From the NCBI GenBank assembly GCA_028281825.1, contig JANQJC010000105.1:62001-126000 (forward strand): a stretch of 64,000 bases of DNA. Reading direction: 5' to 3'. The translations under genes and the position numbers were made by a program. The notes under the pieces are model-generated. The model saw only the letters and a program-made list of their open reading frames with translations, searched no databases and was not told the origin of the DNA. Within the stretch, counting starts at the first letter, position 1; every line of letters starts with the position of its first letter. The DNA comes from Flavobacteriales bacterium (GTDB lineage Bacteria > Bacteroidota > Bacteroidia > JANQJC01). Of the stretch, positions 50,117-60,600 are shown piece after piece.

Positions 50117-50244
50117 AGCTTTGGATTTGAAATTCAAAGGTAAAATTCCTAATTAGTTTTGAAAGAGTGTGTTAATGAGGTGTTAAAAGATTTTAGGTTA
50201 GAAATTTTAAATGTGAAAACAAAAGGCGGGTAAGCCCACTGTTT

Positions 50245-50272
50245 TGTAGAGATGCAAGACTTTGCGTTTCTA
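50245..50272. repeat. short interspersed inverted repeat (REP-like)
   Basis: GTAGAGATGCAA-GACT-TTGCGTTTCTAT; 12-bp stem allowing three G-U pairs. Confidence 0.45.
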
Positions 50273-50433
50273 TCTTTTCCCAATTTCTCTGCTTGATTTT
50301 TGTATTGCACCCCTCCAAATCTCCCCTTCCCGACTCAACCTTTTCGAAAACTGATTGGATTGTTCATTTCCCTGAAAGGAAACAGACTGAAATTTGATAC
50401 TACTGTTCGATAACGTTAGGGTTAATACTTCTT

Positions 50434-50441
50434 TATATTTG
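50434..50441 (+). promoter_or_regulatory. -7 box TATATTTG, 5 nt before the folP ATG
   Basis: TATATTTGCACCAATG. Confidence 0.45.
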
Positions 50442-50446
50442 CACCA

Positions 50447-51274
50447 ATGAAACCTACCATTAATTGCAGGGGAAAATTACTGGACTTGAGTCAGCCTATG
50501 GTAATGGGTATACTGAATGTTACCAGTGACTCTTTTTATGCTGGTAGTCGCTTTCAGGAAGAGAAAGCCATTATTGAACGTACTGCGCAGATATTGGATG
50601 AAGGCGGAACTATCATTGACATTGGTGCGCAGAGTACCCGCCCGGGTGCTAAAGAAGTTGGTGGGCAAGTTGAGACAAATACCCTTTGTCATGCGATTGA
50701 GATTGTTAGGAAAGAGTTTCCTGAAGCTATCATTTCTGCAGATACTTATAGGGGCAGCACTGCCAAGGCCGCAGTTGAAAGTGGGGCTGATATGATTAAT
50801 GATATTTCAGGTGGCAGCTTGGATGAAACGATGTTCCCCACCATTGGCGAGTTGAACGTGCCGTATATATTGATGCATATTAAGGGTACTCCGCAGAATA
50901 TGCAGGCTAACCCGACTTATGACAACCTGATACAAGAGGTATCATTTTACTTCTCAGAAAAGTTGCGCCAATTGAGAGCGTTAGGTGTGAACGATATCAT
51001 CTTGGACCCTGGATTTGGTTTTGGCAAAACAGTGGAACATAACCTTGAGTTGGTGAACAACCTGGAGCAATTCAAAATGTTTGGCCTCCCCATTTTGATG
51101 GGATTATCCAGAAAATCTACTTTCAGTAAGTTATTGGACGTGAAAGTAGAAGAGACCTTGAATGCAACCACTGTTTTGAATACAGTTGCTCTTAAGAATG
51201 GAGCTAGCATCCTGAGGGTGCATGATGTAAAAGAGGCTTTTCAGGCTTGTAAGTTACTGACTATCAACACTTAG
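50447..51274 (+). CDS. folP: dihydropteroate synthase
   Basis: VMGILNVTSDSFYAGSRF, DIGAQSTRPGA, ILDPGFGFGKTVEHNLELVN. Confidence 0.96.
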   Translation: MKPTINCRGKLLDLSQPMVMGILNVTSDSFYAGSRFQEEKAIIERTAQILDEGGTIIDIGAQSTRPGAKEVGGQVETNTLCHAIEIVRKEFPEAIISADTYRGSTAKAAVESGADMINDISGGSLDETMFPTIGELNVPYILMHIKGTPQNMQANPTYDNLIQEVSFYFSEKLRQLRALGVNDIILDPGFGFGKTVEHNLELVNNLEQFKMFGLPILMGLSRKSTFSKLLDVKVEETLNATTVLNTVALKNGASILRVHDVKEAFQACKLLTINT

Positions 51275-51465
51275 GGTGTGTTGTGTTTTCTTGTAGCAAT
51301 GTAAAAACAGCGGTTTTTGATACCCCCTAGGGACTCACGGAAAATCTTGAGTTGCGAATAACAGCGTACTTTTTAGCACCTACTTTATCAATATTGGGTT
51401 GTGGATATAGTGTTGGATGAATTGGGTAGAATACCAAACAAAAACGTTAATATTGCGAAACAGCA

Positions 51466-52260
51466 ATGGAAACACTATTCATAACTTTCAGGTGGCTAGA
51501 TGCAGTTGACATCTTTCTGGTTTCTTTGCTTATATACCAGCTTTACAACCTGATTAAAGGTACTGCTGCCATCAATATCTTTTTGGGTTTGCTTTCTTTT
51601 TACTTACTCTGGTTGCTGGTTCGCGCATTGAATATGCAATTGCTGGGTTCTATACTTGGCCAGTTTATTGGGGTGGGTGTAATTGCTTTGATTATTGTTT
51701 TCCAGCAGGAATTAAGACGTTTTCTACTACTAATAGGCACTACAGGATTTTTCGGTCGCAAGCGCGGCAGGCGTACTAGAGGTATTTTACCTTTTAAACT
51801 AGGAGCCGCACAACCAACCAAATTAGATATCAACGCACTTGTCCGTGCTTGTCAGGATATGGGTGAAACCAAAACTGGTGCTATCATAGTATTAACAAGG
51901 GATTCAGAGTTAAAGTTTTATCTCAATACTGGTGAAAAGATTGATGCTAGAGTCACTACTCGCCTGTTAGAAAGCATCTTTTTTAAAAATAGCCCACTTC
52001 ATGATGGGGCTATTATCATAAGCAATAACCGTGTAGTAGCCGCACGGTGCGTGTTGCCTGTAACTGAAAATGAAAGCTTCCCCGTTCACTTAGGTATGCG
52101 CCACCGCGCTGCAGTAGGTGTCACTGAAAACTCCGATGCCATTGCCATCATCGTTTCAGAACAAACGGGTGATATCTCTTACGCCCGCGAAGGCGAATTG
52201 ACCTACAACGTTACTCCTGAAAAACTCACCGAAATGCTTGACAAAGAATTTGGCAAGTAA
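51466..52260 (+). CDS. cdaA: diadenylate cyclase CdaA
   Basis: Three TM helices, DAC domain with FFKNSPLHDGAIII and MRHRAAVGVTENSDAIAIIVSEQTG. Confidence 0.96.
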   Translation: METLFITFRWLDAVDIFLVSLLIYQLYNLIKGTAAINIFLGLLSFYLLWLLVRALNMQLLGSILGQFIGVGVIALIIVFQQELRRFLLLIGTTGFFGRKRGRRTRGILPFKLGAAQPTKLDINALVRACQDMGETKTGAIIVLTRDSELKFYLNTGEKIDARVTTRLLESIFFKNSPLHDGAIIISNNRVVAARCVLPVTENESFPVHLGMRHRAAVGVTENSDAIAIIVSEQTGDISYAREGELTYNVTPEKLTEMLDKEFGK

Positions 52261-52329
52261 TGGGTTGACCCTAAGTTTCAAATTCCTAAATTCGCCGAGC
52301 TATTTGTCTAACCATAATTTTTGATAACC

Positions 52330-53955
52330 ATGTCAAAGGGATTCTATAACGTACCTATTGCCAAAAATGAACCTGTAAAAAGCTATGCCCCTGGCTCTCC
52401 TGAAAAAGCTGAGTTGCAGGCTATGATTAAGGAATTAAAAAGCAAAGAAATAGACGCACCCATGTATATAGGTGGTAAAGAGGTACGCACTGATGAAAAG
52501 GTTAGCATGCACCCACCTCATGAGCTTAACCACAATTTGGGTGTATTCAACAGAGGTGGTGCTGAGCATGTGCAACAAGCTATTGATGCTGCTATGGCTG
52601 CAAAAGAGCAATGGCAAAATCTTTCCTGGGAACACAGGGCTTCTATTTTTCTGAAAGCTGCTGACCTATTGGCTGGCCCATACAGGGCAAAGATGAATGC
52701 TGCCACCATGCTGGCACAAAGTAAAAATGCCTTTCAAGCCGAAATTGACGCTGCATGCGAGTTGATTGACTTCTTCAAATTCAATGTGCAGTATATGACT
52801 GATATTTACAAACCACAACCAGAGTCTAACCCTGGCATGTGGAACCGCTTGGAGCAAAGACCATTGGAAGGGTTTGTGTTTGCATTGACCCCTTTCAATT
52901 TTACATCAATTGCTGGCAACCTGCCGGCTGCTCCTGCCCTAATGGGCAACACAGTAGTGTGGAAGCCCGCTGATACTCAAATCTACTCCGCACAAGTGAT
53001 TATGGAGATTTTTAAAGAAGCAGGTGTGCCTGATGGGGTTATCAATTTGGTATATGTACGTGGCCCCGTGGCTGGTGATGTTATTTTCAATAGTCCTGAC
53101 TTTGGTGGTATTCACTTTACTGGTTCAACAGCTGTATTTCAAAGCATCTGGAAAACGATTGGTGAAAACATACACAAATACAAGTCATACCCTCGCATAG
53201 TTGGTGAAACAGGGGGTAAAGACTTTATCATGGCGCATAAATCCGCTGATACAAAAGCTTTGGCTACTGCTATCTCTAGAGGTGCTTTTGAATTCCAGGG
53301 ACAGAAATGTTCAGCTGCATCAAGGGTTTATGTTCCAAACAACTTGTGGGATGAAGTGAAAGGCTATCTACTGGATGATATCAACTCCTTTAAAATGGGT
53401 TCCCCCGAAGACTTCAGCAACTTCATTAATGCTGTTATTGATGAGAAATCTTTTGACAAGCTAGCTGGCTATATTGACCAGGCTAAAGAAGACGATAACG
53501 TAGAAATTATTGCTGGCGGTGGATACGATAAATCAAAAGGCTATTTTATTGAACCTACTGTTATCCTTACAAAAGATCCTAAGTACACTACGATGTGTGA
53601 AGAGTTGTTCGGCCCTGTGGTTACCATATATGTGTATGAAGCTGATAAGTTTGAAGAGACTTTGGATTTATTGAACGAGACTTCCATTTATGCATTGACT
53701 GGCGCTATCTTTAGTCTAGATAGATATGCTGCTGAATTTGCAACCAAGAAGCTAGTTAACGCAGCTGGCAACTTCTATATTAATGATAAACCTACTGGCG
53801 CAGTTGTTGGCCAACAGCCATTTGGTGGTAGCCGTGGTTCGGGTACTAATGACAAGGCTGGCTCAATGATTAACTTATTGCGTTGGGTATCTCCAAGAAC
53901 TATAAAGGAAACTTTTGTACCACCTAAGGATTACAGATATCCTTTCTTAGGGTAA
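52330..53955 (+). CDS. pruA: L-glutamate gamma-semialdehyde dehydrogenase
   Basis: ALTPFNFTSIAGNLPAAPALMGN, ETGGKDFI, FEFQGQKCSAASRVYVP; start set at ATG 52330. Confidence 0.96.
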   Translation: MSKGFYNVPIAKNEPVKSYAPGSPEKAELQAMIKELKSKEIDAPMYIGGKEVRTDEKVSMHPPHELNHNLGVFNRGGAEHVQQAIDAAMAAKEQWQNLSWEHRASIFLKAADLLAGPYRAKMNAATMLAQSKNAFQAEIDAACELIDFFKFNVQYMTDIYKPQPESNPGMWNRLEQRPLEGFVFALTPFNFTSIAGNLPAAPALMGNTVVWKPADTQIYSAQVIMEIFKEAGVPDGVINLVYVRGPVAGDVIFNSPDFGGIHFTGSTAVFQSIWKTIGENIHKYKSYPRIVGETGGKDFIMAHKSADTKALATAISRGAFEFQGQKCSAASRVYVPNNLWDEVKGYLLDDINSFKMGSPEDFSNFINAVIDEKSFDKLAGYIDQAKEDDNVEIIAGGGYDKSKGYFIEPTVILTKDPKYTTMCEELFGPVVTIYVYEADKFEETLDLLNETSIYALTGAIFSLDRYAAEFATKKLVNAAGNFYINDKPTGAVVGQQPFGGSRGSGTNDKAGSMINLLRWVSPRTIKETFVPPKDYRYPFLG

Positions 53956-54429
53956 TTGAAGGTAATAAGCAATACCAAAATGGTAAGCTAAGCTTATGGC
54001 AATGCCTAGGAGTGCCCCTGCGAATATCTCTGTGGGTGAATGCCCTAAGAACTCTTTGAGCCTTTCTTTGCTAAGCCTATGTTCTGGTGAAAGCATTTCA
54101 CTTATTATCTGATTGAGCACTACCGCCTGGCGACCTGCATTGCGTCTTAAGCCTGCTGCATCAAACATCACAACACTGGCAAATAATGCAGCTACAGCAA
54201 AAAGGGTAGAATCAAAACCATCAATAAGGCCTACACTGGCAGCCATAGCTACTACAGTTGATGTATGACTTGATGGCATCCCTCCTGTTGCAAACATGAT
54301 GGCATAATTCATTTTCTTACGCTTGAAGCCGTACCTGATAATTTTTATCCATTGAGCAATGGTGTTAGCTATCACTGCCGCAATAATGACTTCATAACCA
54401 TTATCATATATGTAGTGCAACCATTTCAT
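53947..54429 (-). CDS. divergent PAP2 family protein (DUF212)
   Basis: 160 aa; TGGMPSSHTSTVVAMA, DAAGLRRNAGRQAVVLNQI, LGHSPTEIFAGALLG. Confidence 0.92.
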   Translation of the reverse strand: MKWLHYIYDNGYEVIIAAVIANTIAQWIKIIRYGFKRKKMNYAIMFATGGMPSSHTSTVVAMAASVGLIDGFDSTLFAVAALFASVVMFDAAGLRRNAGRQAVVLNQIISEMLSPEHRLSKERLKEFLGHSPTEIFAGALLGIAISLAYHFGIAYYLQLP

Positions 54430-54599
54430 GGGCTTCCAAAGTTAGCGAAAAGAAAAGTTCGGCAGTATCAATAGGTCAATATTAATACGCTTAAGCTGCA
54501 ATAATGTACTGCTTATCAGCGTTAAATTTTTTTGAAGGATAATAAAGGTTAAATTTGCCCAAGAACTCCTTCGATGTGAAGATAATTTAATGACCCTTA

Positions 54600-55718
54600 A
54601 TGAATTATAAAACCGTAAAATTCTCTCAAGCAGATACGTCTGACTTCAGCCGCACACTCAAGGCAAGGGTTAGGGAGTACTTCAAAAGCAGAAATATAGA
54701 TAGGTACGCAAACAAGCAAATGGTTATAAAAACCATATTTATGATAAGCTTGTATTTTGTACCATACTTCACCATGATTTCGGGGTTAGTAAGCAACCCA
54801 TGGCTTATATTTGGCTGTTATGCACTCATGGGTTTTGGTATTGCAGGAATAGGGTTAAGCGTAATGCACGATGCCAATCATGGGGCTTATTCACGCAACC
54901 AAAAAGTAAACAATGCTCTCGGCTTATTGCTAGATATCATTGGAGGATGTGCATTTAACTGGAAGATTCAGCACAACCAATTACATCATACTTTTACTAA
55001 TGTTCACGGCTTAGATGATGATATTAGCTCAACTAAACTGATGCGTTTCTCTCCTCACCAAAAAAGAAAGAAAATGCATCGTGGTCAGCACTTGTACGCC
55101 TGGTTGCTTTATGGTTTAATGACTTTTTCTTGGGTAGTAGCTAAAGACTTTAAAGTGCTTATCTGGTACAAAAACAGGGGTTTATTAGAAAGCCAAAAGA
55201 AGTCATTTAATCGATTGGTTGTAGAAATAGCTTTAACCAAAGTAGCTTATTTAAGCTATATGGTAGCACTGCCAATTATTTTATTGCCCATACCTTGGTG
55301 GTTGAGCCTTCTGTTCTTTTTCACAATGCACTACATTGCTGGTTTGATATTAGCAGCTATATTTCAGCCAGCACACGTGGTGCCTGAAACTGCTTTTCCA
55401 TTACCCAACGATACTGGCAATATGGAAAACAACTGGAATATTCACCAGTTACATACTACTTCCAATTTTGCTCCAAACAGTCAATTTTTCTCATGGTTTG
55501 TTGGCGGATTAAATTATCAAATAGAGCATCATTTATTCCCTAATATTTGCCACATTCATTATAAGGCTCTTTCCCCCATCGTGAAACAAACAGCAGAAGA
55601 GTTTGGCTTGCCCTACTACTCACAGCCAACATTTGTCCATGCCTTATGGCAACATGCTTTATTTTTAAAGACTTTGGGAGAAAATGATGAGTGGTTAGAT
55701 TTAGAAAAAGCCGCTTAA
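54600..55718 (+). CDS. fatty acid / acyl-CoA desaturase
   Basis: HDANHGAYS, HNQLHHTFTNV, NYQIEHHLFPNICHIHY histidine boxes. Confidence 0.93.
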   Translation: MNYKTVKFSQADTSDFSRTLKARVREYFKSRNIDRYANKQMVIKTIFMISLYFVPYFTMISGLVSNPWLIFGCYALMGFGIAGIGLSVMHDANHGAYSRNQKVNNALGLLLDIIGGCAFNWKIQHNQLHHTFTNVHGLDDDISSTKLMRFSPHQKRKKMHRGQHLYAWLLYGLMTFSWVVAKDFKVLIWYKNRGLLESQKKSFNRLVVEIALTKVAYLSYMVALPIILLPIPWWLSLLFFFTMHYIAGLILAAIFQPAHVVPETAFPLPNDTGNMENNWNIHQLHTTSNFAPNSQFFSWFVGGLNYQIEHHLFPNICHIHYKALSPIVKQTAEEFGLPYYSQPTFVHALWQHALFLKTLGENDEWLDLEKAA

Positions 55719-56491
55719 TCTAAAGCATTTTTCACCTTTAGTGCTTTCTCCAATAGTGGCTTAAAGTTTTCTAACTTAAGTTGACTGCCACTATCGCTTA
55801 AAGCTTTTGCTGGTTCAGGATGAGCCTCAATAAATATTCCATCGGCGCCAGCAGCAATAGCTGAAACCGCAATAGTTTCTATCATTTCGGCATTGCCACC
55901 AGTCACACCGCTAGTTTGATTAGGAACCTGAACTGCATGGGTAGCATCTATCACAACAGGCCAACCTATTTTCTTCATAGTCGGGATGCCGCACATGTCT
56001 ACCACAAGATTATTGTAACCAAAGGTAGTGCCACGTTCAGTAAGCCAGATATTATTATTGCCGGTGCTTTGCACTTTATCTGCGGCAAACTTCATAGCTT
56101 CAGGAGCCAGAAATTGCCCCTTTTTGATATTAACTCCTTTACCTGTGTTACCAGCGGCTATCAATAAATCGGTCTGACGACATAAAAACGCTGGTATCTG
56201 CAAATAATCCACGTAATTAGCAATTTCAGCACATTCATGGCTTTCGTGCACATCAGTAATAACTGGAACGCTTAGCTTTTCACCTACCTCCTTCAGAATA
56301 TTCAAAGCCTCTTGTTTGTCAATGCCTGTAAAACTATCCAGCTTACTTCTATTGGCTTTTTTATAAGAAGCTTTAAAGATGTAATCGACACCAAGCTCAT
56401 TGCATACTTTTTTGGCATGTTCAGCCACCTGAAAACAAATCTCCCTGCTTTCAACCACGCATGGCCCTGCTATTATAAACAGTTTACTCAT
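55715..56491 (-). CDS. kdsA: 3-deoxy-8-phosphooctulonate synthase
   Basis: IAGPCVVES, FKASYKKANRSKLDSFTG, DATHAVQVPN; start set at MSKLFIIAGPC. Confidence 0.95.
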   Translation of the reverse strand: MSKLFIIAGPCVVESREICFQVAEHAKKVCNELGVDYIFKASYKKANRSKLDSFTGIDKQEALNILKEVGEKLSVPVITDVHESHECAEIANYVDYLQIPAFLCRQTDLLIAAGNTGKGVNIKKGQFLAPEAMKFAADKVQSTGNNNIWLTERGTTFGYNNLVVDMCGIPTMKKIGWPVVIDATHAVQVPNQTSGVTGGNAEMIETIAVSAIAAGADGIFIEAHPEPAKALSDSGSQLKLENFKPLLEKALKVKNALD

Positions 56492-57083
56492 CTCCCCTTG
56501 ATTTTCCTCCAAGATATCCACCATGATGGCGCCTGGCATATTCTTCTTTAGTAAAACCTATCTTTTTCATCATTAACACTACCATCACATCACCAATCAC
56601 TGCCATTGTGGTTGTTGAAGTTGTAGGTGTAAGACCCAACGGACAAATCTCGTCAGCGTTACCCGTAAATAGAGGAACATCAGCCATGTCCCCTAGTTTA
56701 CTATCAAGGTGACCCGTAATGGCTATTACAGGAATATTGTCGTAAAGGTTTTTCGCCAAATCCAAAAGTTCCAAAACCTCTTTTGTTTTGCCCGAGTTAG
56801 ATACCAACAATAAAATATCATCTTTTTGTATCAATCCGATATCCCCATGTTGCGCTTCACTTGGCCTTAGATAAACTGCTGGTGTGCCCGTGGAACTAAA
56901 AGTAGTGGAAATGCTATGGGCTATTTCTCCAGCCTTGCCAATACCACTGGTAACTAGCTTCCCTCCTTTTTCATGCACGTGAGTATGAATAAAGTTTACA
57001 GCAGCTTCAAAGTCATTATCCAAAGGGATGTTTCTTATCGCTTCGGCTTCCTTGTTAATCAATTCATTAATGAAACTGCTCAT
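56484..57083 (-). CDS. SIS domain sugar-phosphate isomerase, KdsD-like without CBS domains
   Basis: 199 aa; VTSGIGKAGEIAHSISTTFSSTGTPAVYLRPSEAQHGDIG, LTPTTSTTTM. Confidence 0.9.
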   Translation of the reverse strand: MSSFINELINKEAEAIRNIPLDNDFEAAVNFIHTHVHEKGGKLVTSGIGKAGEIAHSISTTFSSTGTPAVYLRPSEAQHGDIGLIQKDDILLLVSNSGKTKEVLELLDLAKNLYDNIPVIAITGHLDSKLGDMADVPLFTGNADEICPLGLTPTTSTTTMAVIGDVMVVLMMKKIGFTKEEYARRHHGGYLGGKSRGDE

Positions 57084-57099
57084 GAGATAAAGGTAGTGC

Positions 57100-57573
57100 T
57101 TAATCTGAAATTGAATCGTGTTTTAATCTCTCCTGGAAATCAGTAATTGCTTTGGGAACATGCTCCATCACCTCAAAAAAGCTTTGAAGCTTATCTGCAG
57201 GAACATCCTTCACTATCTCTTGCTCCAGTCTAAATATTGCTCTTAATGCAATTTTTCGCATTGCCTTTCCCTTAGCTGTCAGGCATATATACACCTTTCT
57301 TTTATCGCCTTTTTCTTTGTCCCTATATATAATTTCCTTTTCCTCCATTGTCTTTAATAAGCGAGAAAGGCTGTTCGGCTCCATACCCATTCTAGGTGCA
57401 ATCTTGGTCACTGGTGTTCCTTCTTCTTCGTTGATGGCTGCTAATGCAAAACCCATTGCCAGGGTTCCATCATACTCTTGCGCAAGTTGATTGTACATCT
57501 TGGCAATTTCAAACCAGGATGAGCGCAGCTTGTATACTATAAGGGAGTTGGCTACTCTCTGAAAATCATCCAT
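57100..57573 (-). CDS. MarR family transcriptional regulator
   Basis: 157 aa; wHTH with MGMEPNSLSRLLKTMEEKEIIYRDKEKGDKRKVYICLTAKG. Confidence 0.93.
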   Translation of the reverse strand: MDDFQRVANSLIVYKLRSSWFEIAKMYNQLAQEYDGTLAMGFALAAINEEEGTPVTKIAPRMGMEPNSLSRLLKTMEEKEIIYRDKEKGDKRKVYICLTAKGKAMRKIALRAIFRLEQEIVKDVPADKLQSFFEVMEHVPKAITDFQERLKHDSISD

Positions 57574-57687
57574 CTAAATCTTATTTACTACTGATACTGT
57601 TCTTTTATCAGCTGGCAAATTTAACAGCTTAAATGATTTTACCACAATTATTGAACCAGGGTGATTAAATGGTGGCTATCAGTAGAA

Positions 57688-60600
57688 CTACTTTATTAGA
57701 GTAACATGCCCTGAGTATTCGTGTGTTCCATGCTTTTCATCATTCACCACAAATTTCCAAACGTATACACCCGACTTGACATATTCGCCCCCATCTCTGG
57801 TCTTTCCATCCCAGGGATGTTCTTCGCTATTTGAACTGTAAATCATCCCACCCCACCTGTCAAAAATGTATAACACATAATCTTTAATTCCTGTAGTCTT
57901 TGGGAAGAAGCCATCATTCAACCTATTGCCATTAGGCGTAAAGGCATTTGGAACAAATACGGTAAAACCTTCCTCTATTCTCACTAGTTTGCAAACTGTA
58001 TCCACACATTCATCCACATTAAAAGCAAGCAAGCATACCCTGTAAGTACCAGGCTCATCATCAGGAAATTCGAATATAGGATTCTCATCAGTAGAGCCAC
58101 CCAAATCATCAAAAACCCATTGGTAGGTTTCAGCTCCAGACGATTGATTATTAAAAGTTATCTCCGTATCAAAAATTGTTGCATCTATAGGTACAAAGCT
58201 AAACTCAGCCTTCGGTGGAAATGAAGCAGCAATAGTAACTTCTTCAAAATCGTTACACCCATTAGCATCCCTCACATACACGGTATAGGTGCCAGATGCC
58301 AAACTATCATAACTCAATGCACTGGAATAATTAATTCCTCCGTCAATACTATATTCTAAAGGTGCCGTGCCACCAGTGGCAACTATGGCAAGCACGGCAT
58401 TATCTTCACCACATGTTGCATCAACTACCGTAATATCATCTATCGTCGGTGATGGTGTATTAGTGAGCGTCACCTGCTCCATCACCCTACAACCTGTTGC
58501 GTCTTCAACTACAATAGTGTAGGTTCCCTCTCCCACTCCTGCAAATTGCCCTCCCGGTTGGAAACTATTCCCATTGTCAATACTAAAGTTAAGAGGTGTG
58601 CTTCCACCACTGGCTGTTACCGTAACTGTGCCGTTTGCATTACCACAAGTTGGGTCAGTAAAAGAAACATCATCAATCGCAGGTCCATTGGAATTAGATA
58701 CAACTGCCTGCCCTGAAACTTGACACCCTGTATTATCTTCAATTACTACGTTATAATTACCAGCTGTAAGGTTGTTAAATGAGCCAGAAGATTGGAAAGT
58801 GTTACCTGCATTGATACTGTATTGCAGTGGCGCAGCTCCTCCTGAAGCTGTAATGGTAATACTTCCATCACCTGAGCCACAAGTCGAATTAGTAGTAGTT
58901 ATATCATCAATTACAGGCTGTGTAGATGCAGCAATATCTATCTGTTGGCCCAATGCCTGGCAACCAATGTCATCCACCACTACCACATTATAGGAGCCTG
59001 CTGGTAAATCTATAAAACCACCTGCTGCCTGGAAGGTAGTACCACCATCAATACTGTACTGCAAAGGGGCCGTACCACCAGAAGCAGTAATGGTAATCGT
59101 TCCATCGTCTTGACCACAAGTTGTGTTGGTAGAAGCCTCATTGGTAATAGTTGGCCCATTTAAGTTATTAAGTACAATTTGGTCTGTCGCCTGACAACCA
59201 TTGGCATCTTCTACTACAATATCATAGGTTCCTGTGCCTAAGTTTTGGAATGCACCAACAGGTTGAAAAGTCGTTCCCCCATCAATGCTGTATTGCAAGG
59301 GTGCAGCCCCTCCAGTGGCTAGCATACCTATAATACCATCATTGGCACCGCATGTTGGTGGTAAGCTGCCCAATGTATCAATTGTGGGAGCCGTAGATAT
59401 GGCCAATGCAGCTTGGTCAATAACCTGACATCCAGCATTGTCTGCTACAACTATATCATAGGTTGCACCAATTAAACCCGAGAAACTGCTGCTCGCTTGA
59501 AAAGTAGCACCATTGTCAATACTGTATTGTAATGGAGCGGCACCACCACTGACAGTAACCTCAATGCTACCATTAGCATTACCACACGTAGGGTCGGTGA
59601 TAGAGATGTTATCTATAGTCGGTGGTGTTCCTCCCGGGAAAACAACCTGGTCAGCGGCCTGGCAGCCTCCATTATCTTCCACTATAATGTCATATGTTCC
59701 AGCGCCTAAGCCTGCAAAAGATCCACTAGCTTGAAATGTAGCGCCACCATCAATACTATACTGCAAAGGTGCAGAGCCACCACTAGCTGTAATATCAATA
59801 GCACCATCTTGAGCACCACAGGTCGGTGTGGTTTCAGCGACATTATCTATTGATGGACCATTTAAGTTGTTCAATGAAATTTGGTCTGTGGCTTGGCAAC
59901 CATTGGCATCTTCTACTACAATGTTGTAACTTCCACTGGCAAGTCCGGTAAATGAGCCGCTAACTTGAAAAGTAGCGCCATTGTCAATGGAGTATTGCAA
60001 TGGCATGGCCCCACCACTGGCTGATATAACCAGCACACCATCTTGTGAACCACAAGATGGGCTGGTAGGATTTAGGTTATCAATGGTCGGGCCAGTTCCG
60101 CTGGCTACTGAGTTTTGAGTAGAAGCCTGACAACCATTAGCATCTTCCACAATGATGTCATAGTTACCACCTGATAAGCCAGTAAAAGTGCCGTTAGCTT
60201 GAAAAGTTGCACCATTATCAATGCTATATTGTAAAGGAGCAATACCACCACTAGCAGTAATTGTAAGGCTACCATCGCTATTTCCGCAGGTTGGGGCAAT
60301 AGTAGACACATTATCAATCGTGGGAGCTGATGGGTTACTCAATGTAACTGTATCACGAGCAAAGCATCCACTTGCATCTTCCAATTCTATATAATAGATA
60401 CCTGCCCCTACACCAGTAAAGTTGCCATTTGCCTGATTGGTAAAACCACCATCAATACTATATGTTATTGGTGGATTGCCACCCGATGCTGTTATTGTAA
60501 TTGTACCGTCATTAACGCCACAGTTAGGGTTTGTAAAGGCGATATTATCAATCACGGGAGGCACTCCTGCATTAAACACCACCTGGTCAGTCACCTGGCA

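Noticed and set aside
51301-51330. AAAAACAGCGGTTTTT and CCCTAGGG after folP as a terminator/riboswitch
   Set aside because: Short AT-rich hairpin without convincing stem or ligand-domain structure; no c-di-AMP riboswitch features recognised.
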